From: Jannaschia donghaensis
Lineage (GTDB): Bacteria; Pseudomonadota; Alphaproteobacteria; Rhodobacterales; Rhodobacteraceae
NCBI RefSeq assembly: GCF_001403795.1
Contig: NZ_CXSU01000001.1
Coordinates: 1-64,000 of the forward strand
Direction of reading: 5' to 3'
DNA length: 64,000 nucleotides
How positions within the stretch are numbered: position 1 is the stretch's first letter; each line of letters opens with the position of its first letter. The position numbers and the translations under genes are program-made. A model generated the notes under the pieces. The model searched no databases. It saw nothing but the letters and a program-made list of their open reading frames with translations, and was not told the DNA's origin. This document shows, piece after piece, positions 23,908 through 31,567 of the stretch.

Positions 23908-26900
23908 CTACAGGTCGACCTCCACCACGCCCCCGGCCCGCGCCGCGCGGCTTTGGCACAGGATGATGGCCCCCTGCCGCTGCGCCTTGGACAAGACAAA
24001 GTCGCGGTGCTCCACCTCGCCGGAAATAAGTCCGCATTTGCACACGCCGCAGATGCCGTCGCTGCATTTTACATCCACCGTCACACCGCTTTTCGCCAGC
24101 ATATCGGTCGCGCTGCGATCTGCCGGCACCGTGATGTCGCGCCCCGACCGGGCAAGGCGAAGGATGAAAGCGTGGTTTTCGTACTCGGGGCCGTCGGGGA
24201 CGGAGAAATACTCAAGATGCCTGGCGTCCTCGGGCACGCCAGCCGCTTGCGCAGCGGCCATCGCCGCATCCATGTAGGGCCCCGCCCCGCAGGCATAGAC
24301 ATGGGTTCCGTCCGGCAGACCCGCCATGGCCGACGGCATGTCGCAGCGCGTATCTTCGTCCGTCACGTGCACCGACACCCGGTCCGCCCAGGGAACCGCG
24401 GCCAATGCCTCCAAAAACCCCATCGTCGTTCGTGACCGGCCCGAATAATGCAGCGCAAAAGACGCGCCCGCATGGTGCAACGCATGACCCATCGCGATCA
24501 TCGGCGTGATCCCGATGCCGCCGCCCATCAGCAGGGAATGGGTCGCGTCATGCAGCGGGAAATGGTTGATGGGCCGCGATACGAACACCTTTCGACCGGG
24601 CGCGAAGATGCGGTGCATCAGCTTCGATCCACCCCGCCCCCCGTCTTCGCGCAGCACGCCGATGCGGTACCGCGACCGATCCGCCGGGTCGCCCCACATC
24701 GAATACTGGCGCAGGAATTCGGGGGCGACCACCACATCCAGATGGGCACCGGCATCCCATTCAGGCAGGTCGGATCCGTCCGGCAACACCAGGTCATAGG
24801 CGACGACGCCGTCGGCCATTTCGATTGCCTGATCGACAAGCACTTGAATGACCGGCGCTTGACCGTCAGCCGTATAGATATGATCCGTCGGCACCTGCCC
24901 GGTTGCATCCCGCGCGCGATATTCCTCGGCCGTGATCATCGCCTGATAGGCCTCGATCCCCGCCTCGCGGTCCATCGGGGCCGGGTAGGGATAGGGATGC
25001 GGGGCCAAGGGCGCGGGATAGACGGCCAGCGTCTGATCGGCGTAATCCACCTTCAAATCGGGCTGCAGATCGCGCGCATTCACCGGTTTGCGCGTGGGCC
25101 GATACGCCCCGTCCTCCTCGATCTCCAGATCCCACCACCATTTTTTGACGGGGTTCAGACCGCCCCGCCCTGCCGCGTCGTCCAGCTTGGCCAGCAAAGG
25201 GGCCGCCTGCGGGATATTCATCGCGGCCCACCGGAACGGGGCTTCCGCAAACAGCCCTTCCAGGTTCCAGGGGCAAGTCTTCATGCACCGCCCGCACATT
25301 GCGCCGCCTTCGGTCCCGATCCGGTAGGACGCGCATTTCTGGCTGTCGGATTTCCAGATCTCATAGCCGTTGAACATCAGCTTCGGACCCGCCGTGATGG
25401 CCCCCGACGGACATTCGCGCGCGCATTTGTTGCAGCTTCCGCAAAAGGTCTGCAGCCCGAAGTCGATGGGCCGGTCGTGCGCCATCGGCAGGTCGGTCGT
25501 CACCACCCCCGATTTCAGGCGCGGGCCAAGGAACGGGTTCAGGATCACCTCCCCGATCCGGCTTACCTCCCCCAACCCCGACAGCAACAACAGGGGGGGC
25601 TGCAACACCTCCCCGTCCATCACCGTATGCGCCTTGGCCGAATAGCCCAGCCGCCGGATCTGTGCCGCGATCACCCCGCCCAGCAGGGAAAACCGTAGAT
25701 ACGCGCGCATCGATTGGGCGACGCTGATCCAGTCGTCACCCGACGCGCCCTCCATCGTCTCGAACCCCTGATCCACGATCATGCTGATGGCCTGGTCGTG
25801 GGGCGGGTCGATCACGTCGCCGCGCGCGTCGTGGCTGTACCACGTCCAATCCGGGCACCGGCTGATGCCGACCGCATCGACGCCCAGCCAATACGACGTC
25901 GCCTTGATCAACTCCGCCGCCGCTTCGGGGGCCACCGCGACCTTTTCGGCCGCCACCTCTCCGTCCTGCAACAATACGAACGCCCCAAGCGCGCGCCGCT
26001 GCGCCATCGACGGTGCGGCCTTGCGGACGTAATGCCCGCCGCGTGCCTGATCCTGCAACGGCTTGCCCATATCCCCGAATTGCACCCGCGCGAACAGATC
26101 GGCACGCTTGGGAACCCGCGGCACCCGCGGCTCGTCGATATAGGTCGTGGGCTTATCCACCCGTTTCAGCGTCTCGAACGGATGCCCGCCGTCCACGAAC
26201 CGCCGACCGGCATAGGGCACGGCATTGCCCGCCGATTTCACCGTCCCCCGCCCCAGCTTCCAGTCCAGCCCGAACGCCGATTTCGGCTGAACCGTCGCCA
26301 GCGGCAAATCCATCGCAAGGTCCAGGGTCGTCGTCACGACCGCCAGGCCGAACCGCGTACCGACGTAAGGATGCTCCAGCCCCCCTGCCCCGAACGTCGC
26401 CACCCCCGCCGCCACCGCCAGCCGCGCCAGATCCACATCCGACGCGGAAACGCTGTGCCCCTTGGCATCGAACCCCAGCAACCGAATGTAATTCGACAGA
26501 ACCGCTGCCGTTTCCGCCGCCAGCATCCCGGCGCGGTGGGCCTGCGCGCCCACGATCCAGTCGCAGCCAGGCTCCTCCGCTTCCACATCGCGGGGGTTTT
26601 CATACATCAGCACGATCGCATGGGTGTGCCCCGACACCGGCGTCGGCGGGGCCAGCGCCGAATCCCGCAGATCCGCCATGATTCCGTCGATGCCAGAGGC
26701 CAGCGTCTTGGTTTGCCGCGTCGCCAGATCCCCGGCCAACCGGGTCACGTCTTCATTGACGATCGGTGCGTTCAGCAGGGCCGCTTTCGGCACCGGCCCG
26801 ATCCCCACGATCGCCGCGTCGCAGAAATATCCGAACCCTTTCAGATGCCGCGCGCGTTCGTCCGGGTCCGCCGGAATGTCGGATTGCACGCCGTTTACCA

Positions 26901-27102
26901 GACCATCGCGGATGGCATCCAGCATCGCCTGATGCTCCCGCATCGCATTCACGATCGACCGGGGGTCGGCATCCTGGAACGTCAGCGGCACCATCGCCGG
27001 GATGGCCGTCAGGTCGGGCATCGTGCCGCGCGCCAACCGCTCCACCGGATACGGACCCAGGTGTGGCGGGCGATCCTTGGTGGAGAAGAGGCGGGATTTC
27101 AT
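23908..27102 (-). CDS. Self-sufficient respiratory-independent reductive dehalogenase (RdhA fused to FMN/2Fe-2S reductase)
   Basis: A 1064-residue cytoplasmic-type enzyme without a Tat signal. Residues 1 to about 690 are an RdhA-like corrinoid domain with two [4Fe-4S] ferredoxin motifs, CGSCNKCARECP (554-565) and Cys590 plus CGRCMKTCPW (603-612). Tyr422 and Lys490 may be the catalytic pair known from NpRdhA; this is inferred from position. Residues about 745-980 are a flavin/NAD(P)H oxidoreductase (RQYS at 798-801, GGGIGITPMI at 860-869). Residues about 985-1064 are a plant-type [2Fe-2S] ferredoxin (CSDGICGVCKC plus Cys1049). This is the BhbA/NpRdhA layout, which removes halogen from halophenolic compounds using NAD(P)H under aerobic growth. 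Confidence 0.9.
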   Translation of the reverse strand: MKSRLFSTKDRPPHLGPYPVERLARGTMPDLTAIPAMVPLTFQDADPRSIVNAMREHQAMLDAIRDGLVNGVQSDIPADPDERARHLKGFGYFCDAAIVGIGPVPKAALLNAPIVNEDVTRLAGDLATRQTKTLASGIDGIMADLRDSALAPPTPVSGHTHAIVLMYENPRDVEAEEPGCDWIVGAQAHRAGMLAAETAAVLSNYIRLLGFDAKGHSVSASDVDLARLAVAAGVATFGAGGLEHPYVGTRFGLAVVTTTLDLAMDLPLATVQPKSAFGLDWKLGRGTVKSAGNAVPYAGRRFVDGGHPFETLKRVDKPTTYIDEPRVPRVPKRADLFARVQFGDMGKPLQDQARGGHYVRKAAPSMAQRRALGAFVLLQDGEVAAEKVAVAPEAAAELIKATSYWLGVDAVGISRCPDWTWYSHDARGDVIDPPHDQAISMIVDQGFETMEGASGDDWISVAQSMRAYLRFSLLGGVIAAQIRRLGYSAKAHTVMDGEVLQPPLLLLSGLGEVSRIGEVILNPFLGPRLKSGVVTTDLPMAHDRPIDFGLQTFCGSCNKCARECPSGAITAGPKLMFNGYEIWKSDSQKCASYRIGTEGGAMCGRCMKTCPWNLEGLFAEAPFRWAAMNIPQAAPLLAKLDDAAGRGGLNPVKKWWWDLEIEEDGAYRPTRKPVNARDLQPDLKVDYADQTLAVYPAPLAPHPYPYPAPMDREAGIEAYQAMITAEEYRARDATGQVPTDHIYTADGQAPVIQVLVDQAIEMADGVVAYDLVLPDGSDLPEWDAGAHLDVVVAPEFLRQYSMWGDPADRSRYRIGVLREDGGRGGSKLMHRIFAPGRKVFVSRPINHFPLHDATHSLLMGGGIGITPMIAMGHALHHAGASFALHYSGRSRTTMGFLEALAAVPWADRVSVHVTDEDTRCDMPSAMAGLPDGTHVYACGAGPYMDAAMAAAQAAGVPEDARHLEYFSVPDGPEYENHAFILRLARSGRDITVPADRSATDMLAKSGVTVDVKCSDGICGVCKCGLISGEVEHRDFVLSKAQRQGAIILCQSRAARAGGVVEVDL

Positions 27103-27133
27103 CGCACGACCGTGACGCCCCGCCGGTCGGACT

Positions 27134-27553
27134 TCAAGCGGCCCCCTGCCCCATCGGGTCGAAAACCGGCACGCCGGTCGGCGCGAAGTGCCGGACATTG
27201 CGCGTCACGACCGTCAGGCCGTGCACCTGCGCGATTGCCGCGATCATCAGATCGTTCTCGCTATTGCCGATCCGGGCCGCCATCTGGCCCCAGACCATCG
27301 CAGCCGCGGTGTCCATCGGCAGGATGCGGTCCTTGAATTCGACGTCGCGGACGTGGTCGATCCAGGCGCGCAGCGCATCGGCGAATGCCGGATCGTGCCG
27401 CCGCACCTTGTGGATCCCTGTCTCCACCTCCGCCAGCGTCACGACCGACAGGAACAGCGTGTCGACGGGACGCGCCGCCGCCCACGCGGCCACCTGCGGA
27501 AATTTTTGCCGCCGCCGCAAAAGCGACAGCGTATCCGTGTCCAGCAGGTACAT
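27134..27553 (-). CDS. vapC: PIN-domain toxin (VapC/FitB type)
   Basis: A 139-residue PIN ribonuclease. The acidic metal-site residues are visible as MYLLDTDTL (Asp6), LAEVETG and NDLMIAAIA, in the order expected for VapC-like toxins. It overlaps the antitoxin stop by one base (TGATG), which couples their translation. The pair lies directly beyond parB, as plasmid addiction modules often do. The cellular target cannot be read from sequence. Confidence 0.88.
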   Translation of the reverse strand: MYLLDTDTLSLLRRRQKFPQVAAWAAARPVDTLFLSVVTLAEVETGIHKVRRHDPAFADALRAWIDHVRDVEFKDRILPMDTAAAMVWGQMAARIGNSENDLMIAAIAQVHGLTVVTRNVRHFAPTGVPVFDPMGQGAA

Positions 27554-27813
27554 CAGAATTCGACATCGCGCGGTCGGGTATTCGCCAGCCGGTCCCATTC
27601 GAAGTCCGGCTCATCATCCCGCGCCTGCGGCATGTCCTTGAGCAGTTCGCCGAACAGCACGGGCTTGCGCAACAGGCGCAGCGCGTCCCAGTCCGCCTGC
27701 GACACGACAACGACCGCCGGCGCGCCCCGTTTGGTGACATGCTGTGGCTCGCCGGCCATCGCGGCATCGACCACGGCGCTGAACTTTGCCTTTGCATCTT
27801 GAACGGACCACAT
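27553..27813 (-). CDS. Phd/YefM-family antitoxin
   Basis: An 86-residue antitoxin. The N-terminal DNA-binding fold is typical of Phd/YefM (WSVQDAKAKFSAVVDAAMAG, HVTKRGAPAVVVVS), and the acidic C-terminal tail (DDEPDFEWDRLAN) should wrap the toxin. The ATG at 27811-27813 has AGGAGA seven bases upstream. Its promoter contains palindromic repeats (27823-27853) fit for autorepression. Confidence 0.88.
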   Translation of the reverse strand: MWSVQDAKAKFSAVVDAAMAGEPQHVTKRGAPAVVVVSQADWDALRLLRKPVLFGELLKDMPQARDDEPDFEWDRLANTRPRDVEF

Positions 27814-27822
27814 CGCGTTTCT

Positions 27823-27853
27823 CCTGACTATCTGACTAGTCATATGGTCAGTC
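27823..27853 (-). promoter_or_regulatory. Putative operator of the toxin-antitoxin pair
   Basis: Four TGACTA/TAGTCA-like half-sites are packed here, including the perfect 10-bp palindrome TGACTAGTCA (27833-27842) and a flanking TGGTCA half. They lie just upstream of the antitoxin ribosome site, where Phd-type antitoxins normally bind their own promoter. Confidence 0.55.
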
Positions 27854-27872
27854 GTGCACGATTCGGCAAGTC

Positions 27873-27888
27873 TTTCCCCGCGGGGAAA
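27873..27888. repeat. parS-like palindrome 1 (downstream of parB)
   Basis: TTTCCCCGCGGGGAAA, a perfect 16-bp palindrome that ends on the base before the parB stop codon. Identical or one-mismatch copies lie in parA (29289-29304) and in the origin region (30376-30391), and I found no other copy in the window. It is a candidate ParB binding site. Confidence 0.75.
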
Positions 27889-28983
27889 TCACGCGTCGCT
27901 ATCAATCTCCCGCCAGAAGGCCTCGATCGCCTTCTCCAACCGCTCCCGGTCCAATGCGCCGAAATCCACATCCGCGCGCAACTCCATCTTGCCCTGCGTC
28001 GCCGTCGCCCGCACGCCCGGCCCCACCGGCACGGTCAAGGCGACCCGCCCCCGCCGCCCCTTTGGCGCGCCCCGTGCCTTGGGGGGCAGCGGGGCGGCCT
28101 GCGCGTCGATCGCGTGGCGCAGAATGGCAAGCTCCTCAATCGCATCCCGCTCGGGCTTGGCCCGCAGTGCGTCCGACACGACCCGCACAAAGGCCGGATC
28201 CGCGTCCAACCGATCCGCCAACGCAAGTCCAACAGACCGCGGCAAAGCGGCAGGATGATCGAGCACTTTCTCCAACCGCGCCATGACTGTGGCGAACCGC
28301 CGAATATAGCTGCGCTTCTGCGGCGAAACGCTGGCGAAAAGGGCGTTCACCGCCGCATCCACAGACTCGCAGCCATCCACGCCGTCGGACGCATAGGCGC
28401 GCGCCAGCTGCGCCATTTCGGCGAAGCTCACGTCCTTGCGGATCAGGTTCTCGTCGACCATCCGGCGGTACAAACCCGCGTCCGATTCTCCGCTGGCCAA
28501 AATGCCTGCGGGAATTCGCGCCCATGCCGCATCACCCGTTTCGGCCAGCAACTCCCGAAACGCCGTCAGACGGCGCAGACCCTGGACCAGTTCGAACCCG
28601 CCCTGCCCGTCCGCCTCGACCCGGATCGGATTGCTCAACCCGATGTCCCGAAGCGACGCCTTGAGATCATCCAGATCCAAGTTGTCCGACAGCCGCCGAT
28701 CACGCGTCAGCTTGGTTGTGCGGACGGCCGCCACGTCGACCAGATCGGTGATCAGCCCCAGCTTCTTCAGCCGGACGAATTCATGTGCCAACCCGTCATT
28801 TTCCGCGCGGATATCGGCCTCCATCTTCTCACGGTAGCGACGCGCGTCCCCAACCTCGCCGATGGCCGATGCCATGGGTCCGCGACGGGCCGATTTCATC
28901 TCGATCTCGGGCGGTTGCTGAATTTCGGCGGGTGCATCGTCGTCCGGCAGATCGACATCAAAGATCCGGCGTTTGCGGCTCAT
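27889..28983 (-). CDS. parB: ParB-family plasmid partition protein
   Basis: A 364-residue partition protein. The ParB/Sulfiredoxin-like N-terminal domain lies at about residues 85-180 (LSDNLDLDDLKASLRDIGLSN, LVQGLRRLTAFREL, RRMVDENLIRKDVSFAEMAQ), followed by a helix-turn-helix region (about 185-260, SVSPQKRSYIRRFATVMARL) and a C-terminal dimerisation part. The start overlaps the parA stop (ATGA). It binds parS sites, probably the three TTTCCCCGCGGGGAAA-type palindromes, and works with ParA to segregate the replicon. Confidence 0.9.
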   Translation of the reverse strand: MSRKRRIFDVDLPDDDAPAEIQQPPEIEMKSARRGPMASAIGEVGDARRYREKMEADIRAENDGLAHEFVRLKKLGLITDLVDVAAVRTTKLTRDRRLSDNLDLDDLKASLRDIGLSNPIRVEADGQGGFELVQGLRRLTAFRELLAETGDAAWARIPAGILASGESDAGLYRRMVDENLIRKDVSFAEMAQLARAYASDGVDGCESVDAAVNALFASVSPQKRSYIRRFATVMARLEKVLDHPAALPRSVGLALADRLDADPAFVRVVSDALRAKPERDAIEELAILRHAIDAQAAPLPPKARGAPKGRRGRVALTVPVGPGVRATATQGKMELRADVDFGALDRERLEKAIEAFWREIDSDA

Positions 28984-30281
28984 GCCTCATCCTCCATCTT
29001 GTCCCAGGCCACCAAAACGGTATCCCTGAATTCCGCATAGGCACTGTCGAAGGTGGAGCGCGCCCGCCTCCAGGTTTCCCGCGTCATGTCACGATAGTCG
29101 ATTTCATAGACCGAGCTCAGAAACCGGCCCGATTGTTCCACCGCGCGGGTGTGTTCGATCGGGTTCTCGGCCATCCGGTCGCCAAACACCTTGTGAAAGG
29201 CGTCTCGCATCGCGCGGTGCAAATCGTTGCCCGGCTCAAAACGGGTCAGGATGAACCGAACGTCGAGGAACGTCTTGCCGAAATCCGATTTCCCCGCGGG
29301 GAAACCCTCGAACCCAACCAGATCCTCCAAGGCTTCCGACAGCTGCCCGATGAAGGACGTGGTGGAGTCGTACTCCCAATACCCTGGGCCCGACGGGATA
29401 TAGAGGACATCGGCGGCAAACACCGCGTTCATCGATTGATACCCGATCGCCGGGGGGCAGTCGAAGATGATCATGTCATACGCATCGCGCGGCAACGCAT
29501 CCAGCCATCGAGACACGGCGGCGAAGAACGACCAGTCGGGGTTCATGTGCCGATATTGGGCCGACGCGAACTCCACGAAGGCGGCGTTCGCGCAGCTGGG
29601 CACGATATCGATCGTGGACCAACACGTCGGCTTGATGAAATCGCCTTGGCGCAAATCCCCAAGACCGGTGTCGGCAATCGAGGCGGGCAGGCGGCGTTGT
29701 GGCGGTTTGCGTCCGGTCTCGGCCCCCTGAGCCGCGTCGTTCATCCGCTGCGTCTCGTGAATCAGGTCGCGGGCCAGAATGCCCCAGACCGTTTGTTCTT
29801 CATTCACGTCGCTCAATCCCATCGAATGGCTGAGCGTGGCCTGAGGATCGAAATCGACACAAAGCACGCGGTAGCCGTCAAGCGCCGCCGCATGTGCCAG
29901 GTGCAGCGCCGTCGTCGACTTGCCCGCGCCGCCCTTGAAGTTGCTGACCGCCACCCGGATCGCCCGCTTGCCGGCCGGACGCCGGGGCATCAGCGACTTG
30001 CGATTGATCTTCAATTTGCGACGCAGCTCGTTCACCTCCTCCAGACTGAACCACCGCTGCCGTCCATCCTGCTCCACCTCGCCGGAGGGCAGGGATGGGT
30101 CGGCAGCCAGCCGACCGCGGAACGTGTTCTGATTGACCCGAAAGATCAGCTCCGACACCTCCCAGGAGGAGAACCGTCGCAGCACCTTCTCATGGCCCGG
30201 AGAGAAAGTCTGCTTGCGGATCCAGCCCTGCATCTTGAGTGAGCTGTCGCGCATGGCCTGCAGGTCGCGGTAGTCGAGCAT
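28980..30281 (-). CDS. parA: ParA-family plasmid partition ATPase with N-terminal DNA-binding domain
   Basis: A 433-residue type Ia partition ATPase. The deviant Walker A box is NFKGGAGKSTTALH (about residues 113-126), Walker A' is VLCVDFDPQATLS, and Walker B is DMIIFDCPPAIG. The N-terminal 100 residues (FSSWEVSELIFRVNQNTFRG, WFSLEEVNELRRKL) form a helix-turn-helix region, which in this class autorepresses the par operon. A parS-like palindrome is embedded in its coding sequence (29289-29304). It is divergently oriented to rep across a 393-base non-coding region. Confidence 0.93.
   Translation of the reverse strand: MLDYRDLQAMRDSSLKMQGWIRKQTFSPGHEKVLRRFSSWEVSELIFRVNQNTFRGRLAADPSLPSGEVEQDGRQRWFSLEEVNELRRKLKINRKSLMPRRPAGKRAIRVAVSNFKGGAGKSTTALHLAHAAALDGYRVLCVDFDPQATLSHSMGLSDVNEEQTVWGILARDLIHETQRMNDAAQGAETGRKPPQRRLPASIADTGLGDLRQGDFIKPTCWSTIDIVPSCANAAFVEFASAQYRHMNPDWSFFAAVSRWLDALPRDAYDMIIFDCPPAIGYQSMNAVFAADVLYIPSGPGYWEYDSTTSFIGQLSEALEDLVGFEGFPAGKSDFGKTFLDVRFILTRFEPGNDLHRAMRDAFHKVFGDRMAENPIEHTRAVEQSGRFLSSVYEIDYRDMTRETWRRARSTFDSAYAEFRDTVLVAWDKMEDEA
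29289..29304. repeat. parS-like palindrome 2 (inside parA)
   Basis: TTTCCCCGCGGGGAAA, identical to the copy beyond parB, lies within the parA reading frame (encoding GFPAGK). A perfect 16-bp repeat in a coding sequence argues for selection on the DNA site itself. Confidence 0.72.
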
Positions 30282-30674
30282 GATGTCGCCTCAACGTTAT
30301 TCAGTCTTCGGAACCGAAATACGCCGAATTTGACAAAGGCGCAAATCCTCGATTACCGAATTACGGACTATCTGATTTCCCTGCGGGGAAAAGGGGTCAG
30401 GGGCGCGGGGCGGACGCCGTGACGTGATTCGCGCAAAGCCCTCGAAGACCCTTATCTTGGGGTGACAGACCTTGATGCATACCCTGGCTTGAGGGGACAT
30501 CATCAGCACATGGCGTGACACTCAAGATGTCCCCCTATACCATATCTATACCAATTTCATTATTTGAAGAATTAGGCCTTCGGCAAAGCGACTTGACAGA
30601 ATCGCGAAATCCAACGCAAATCAGGACAACGGCCGGGATAACGGTTGATTGAGCAGCGGCGGCGGGAGGACCAG
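30282..30674. other. Candidate replication origin and divergent parA/rep promoters
   Basis: A 393-base non-coding region between parA and rep. It holds a parS-like palindrome (30376-30391), a 9-bp inverted repeat GGGGACATC/GATGTCCCC (30493-30501 and 30526-30534), and the most AT-rich patch of the window (about 30536-30580), which starts with two TATACCA direct repeats spaced one helical turn apart (30536-30542 and 30547-30553). A TTGACA box at about 30592 may drive rep. This set of repeat, inverted repeat and melting region is what a plasmid origin looks like; no classical iterons or DnaA-box array were recognised. Confidence 0.6.
30376..30391. repeat. parS-like palindrome 3 (origin region)
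   Basis: TTTCCCTGCGGGGAAA differs at one base from the two perfect copies. It lies between parA and the AT-rich repeats, so ParB bound here could link partition with the origin or with parAB autoregulation. Confidence 0.65.
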
Positions 30675-31349
30675 ATGGGTCTCGGCCAGATTTCACACGG
30701 ACGACAAGCCCTGACGGGACGCAGCTCGGCCGCCATCAAATACGATGTGCTGACGGCTTTGGGGGCCTGGGCCTGTAACGGAGACAAGCATGCCCAGCGG
30801 TCTGTCCTTCGACTCATCACCCTCATCACCGCGCGGTATAATTGGCAGGACGACACCCTGACAACGGGCCAGAGAGAGATCGCGACGCTTTGGTCCGTCG
30901 ATCAACGAACCGTCAAACGCGAGATGGCGCGGATGCGGGATTTGGGTTGGCTGATCCTCAAACGGCCTGCCGCGCGCGGACGGGTCGCCTGCCACGGCCT
31001 TGGACTCGACGCGATCTTTGCACAAACGCAATCCTGCTGGACCAACGTCGGGCCCGACTACGTCGCGCGGATGACCATAACGCCCACCGCGGACACCGCG
31101 CCAAACGTCGTCGCCTTCCCGACACTTGCCGACGGGGCCTGGGGTAGGATCGCAGCGCAGTTGCAGGCCGAGGATGCGGGCCTGTTCAACGCCTGGTTCG
31201 CGTCCTTGGTCTCGCTTGGTGAACGCGACGGTGTGCTGCGGTTGAAACCGCCGTCCCGATTCCACGGCTCTTTCGTACGCACGCATTACATTGGACATCT
31301 GCAGGTGTTGGCGCAGCAGCAGGGCTTGACCGTGGATCTGGTGGAATAG
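30675..31349 (+). CDS. Replication initiator of the DnaA-like replicon type
   Basis: A 224-residue protein. The N-terminal half (about residues 10-110) looks like a replication-protein winged helix (KYDVLTALGAWACNGDKHAQ, QREIATLWSVDQRTVKREMA). The C-terminal 75 residues resemble DnaA domain I (WGRIAAQLQAEDAGLFNAWF, LKPPSRFHGSFVRTHYIGHL). Rhodobacterales plasmids of the DnaA-like type use such initiators next to parAB. The ATG at 30675 has GGGAGGA five bases upstream; a TTG at 30645 is a weaker alternative. Divergent to parA, with the origin candidate in between. Confidence 0.78.
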   Translation: MGLGQISHGRQALTGRSSAAIKYDVLTALGAWACNGDKHAQRSVLRLITLITARYNWQDDTLTTGQREIATLWSVDQRTVKREMARMRDLGWLILKRPAARGRVACHGLGLDAIFAQTQSCWTNVGPDYVARMTITPTADTAPNVVAFPTLADGAWGRIAAQLQAEDAGLFNAWFASLVSLGERDGVLRLKPPSRFHGSFVRTHYIGHLQVLAQQQGLTVDLVE

Positions 31350-31360
31350 GGCTGGGGCGT

Positions 31361-31567
31361 ATGGCAGGGAAACCCGGATTTCTGGATGTGCAGGTGCCGA
31401 TGTTCGTCCCGCTTTGGCGCCGCGTGCTGGCCGTCGTGGTGTTTGCGGGCTGGACCGTGATGGAGGTCGTGAACGGGGCCTGGGGGTGGGCGGCGCTGTT
31501 CGGCGGATCGGCAGCGTATCTGGCGCATCAATTCTTCATCGCGTGGGAGGGGCCGGCGGGAGACTAA
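31361..31567 (+). CDS. Small membrane protein, DUF3329-like, function unknown
   Basis: A 68-residue protein starting 11 bases after rep. The sequence FVPLWRRVLAVVVFAGWTVM and a second hydrophobic segment (WGWAALFGGSAAYLAHQFF) give two membrane helices with tryptophans at the borders, resembling small Rhodobacterales proteins grouped as DUF3329. No ribosome site stands out. It ends four bases into the convergent amidase-family gene. It may be cotranscribed with rep; no function can be given. Confidence 0.6.
   Translation: MAGKPGFLDVQVPMFVPLWRRVLAVVVFAGWTVMEVVNGAWGWAALFGGSAAYLAHQFFIAWEGPAGD

Noticed and set aside
23908-27102. Epoxyqueuosine reductase (QueG) for the iron-sulfur corrinoid protein
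   Set aside because: QueG is about 350-400 residues and has no fused FMN/NAD(P)H and [2Fe-2S] reductase; the layout fits BhbA/NpRdhA.
25714-27336. A 540-codon plus-strand frame opposite the dehalogenase
   Set aside because: Arginine/histidine/proline-rich antisense shadow; the minus-strand frame has clear cofactor motifs.
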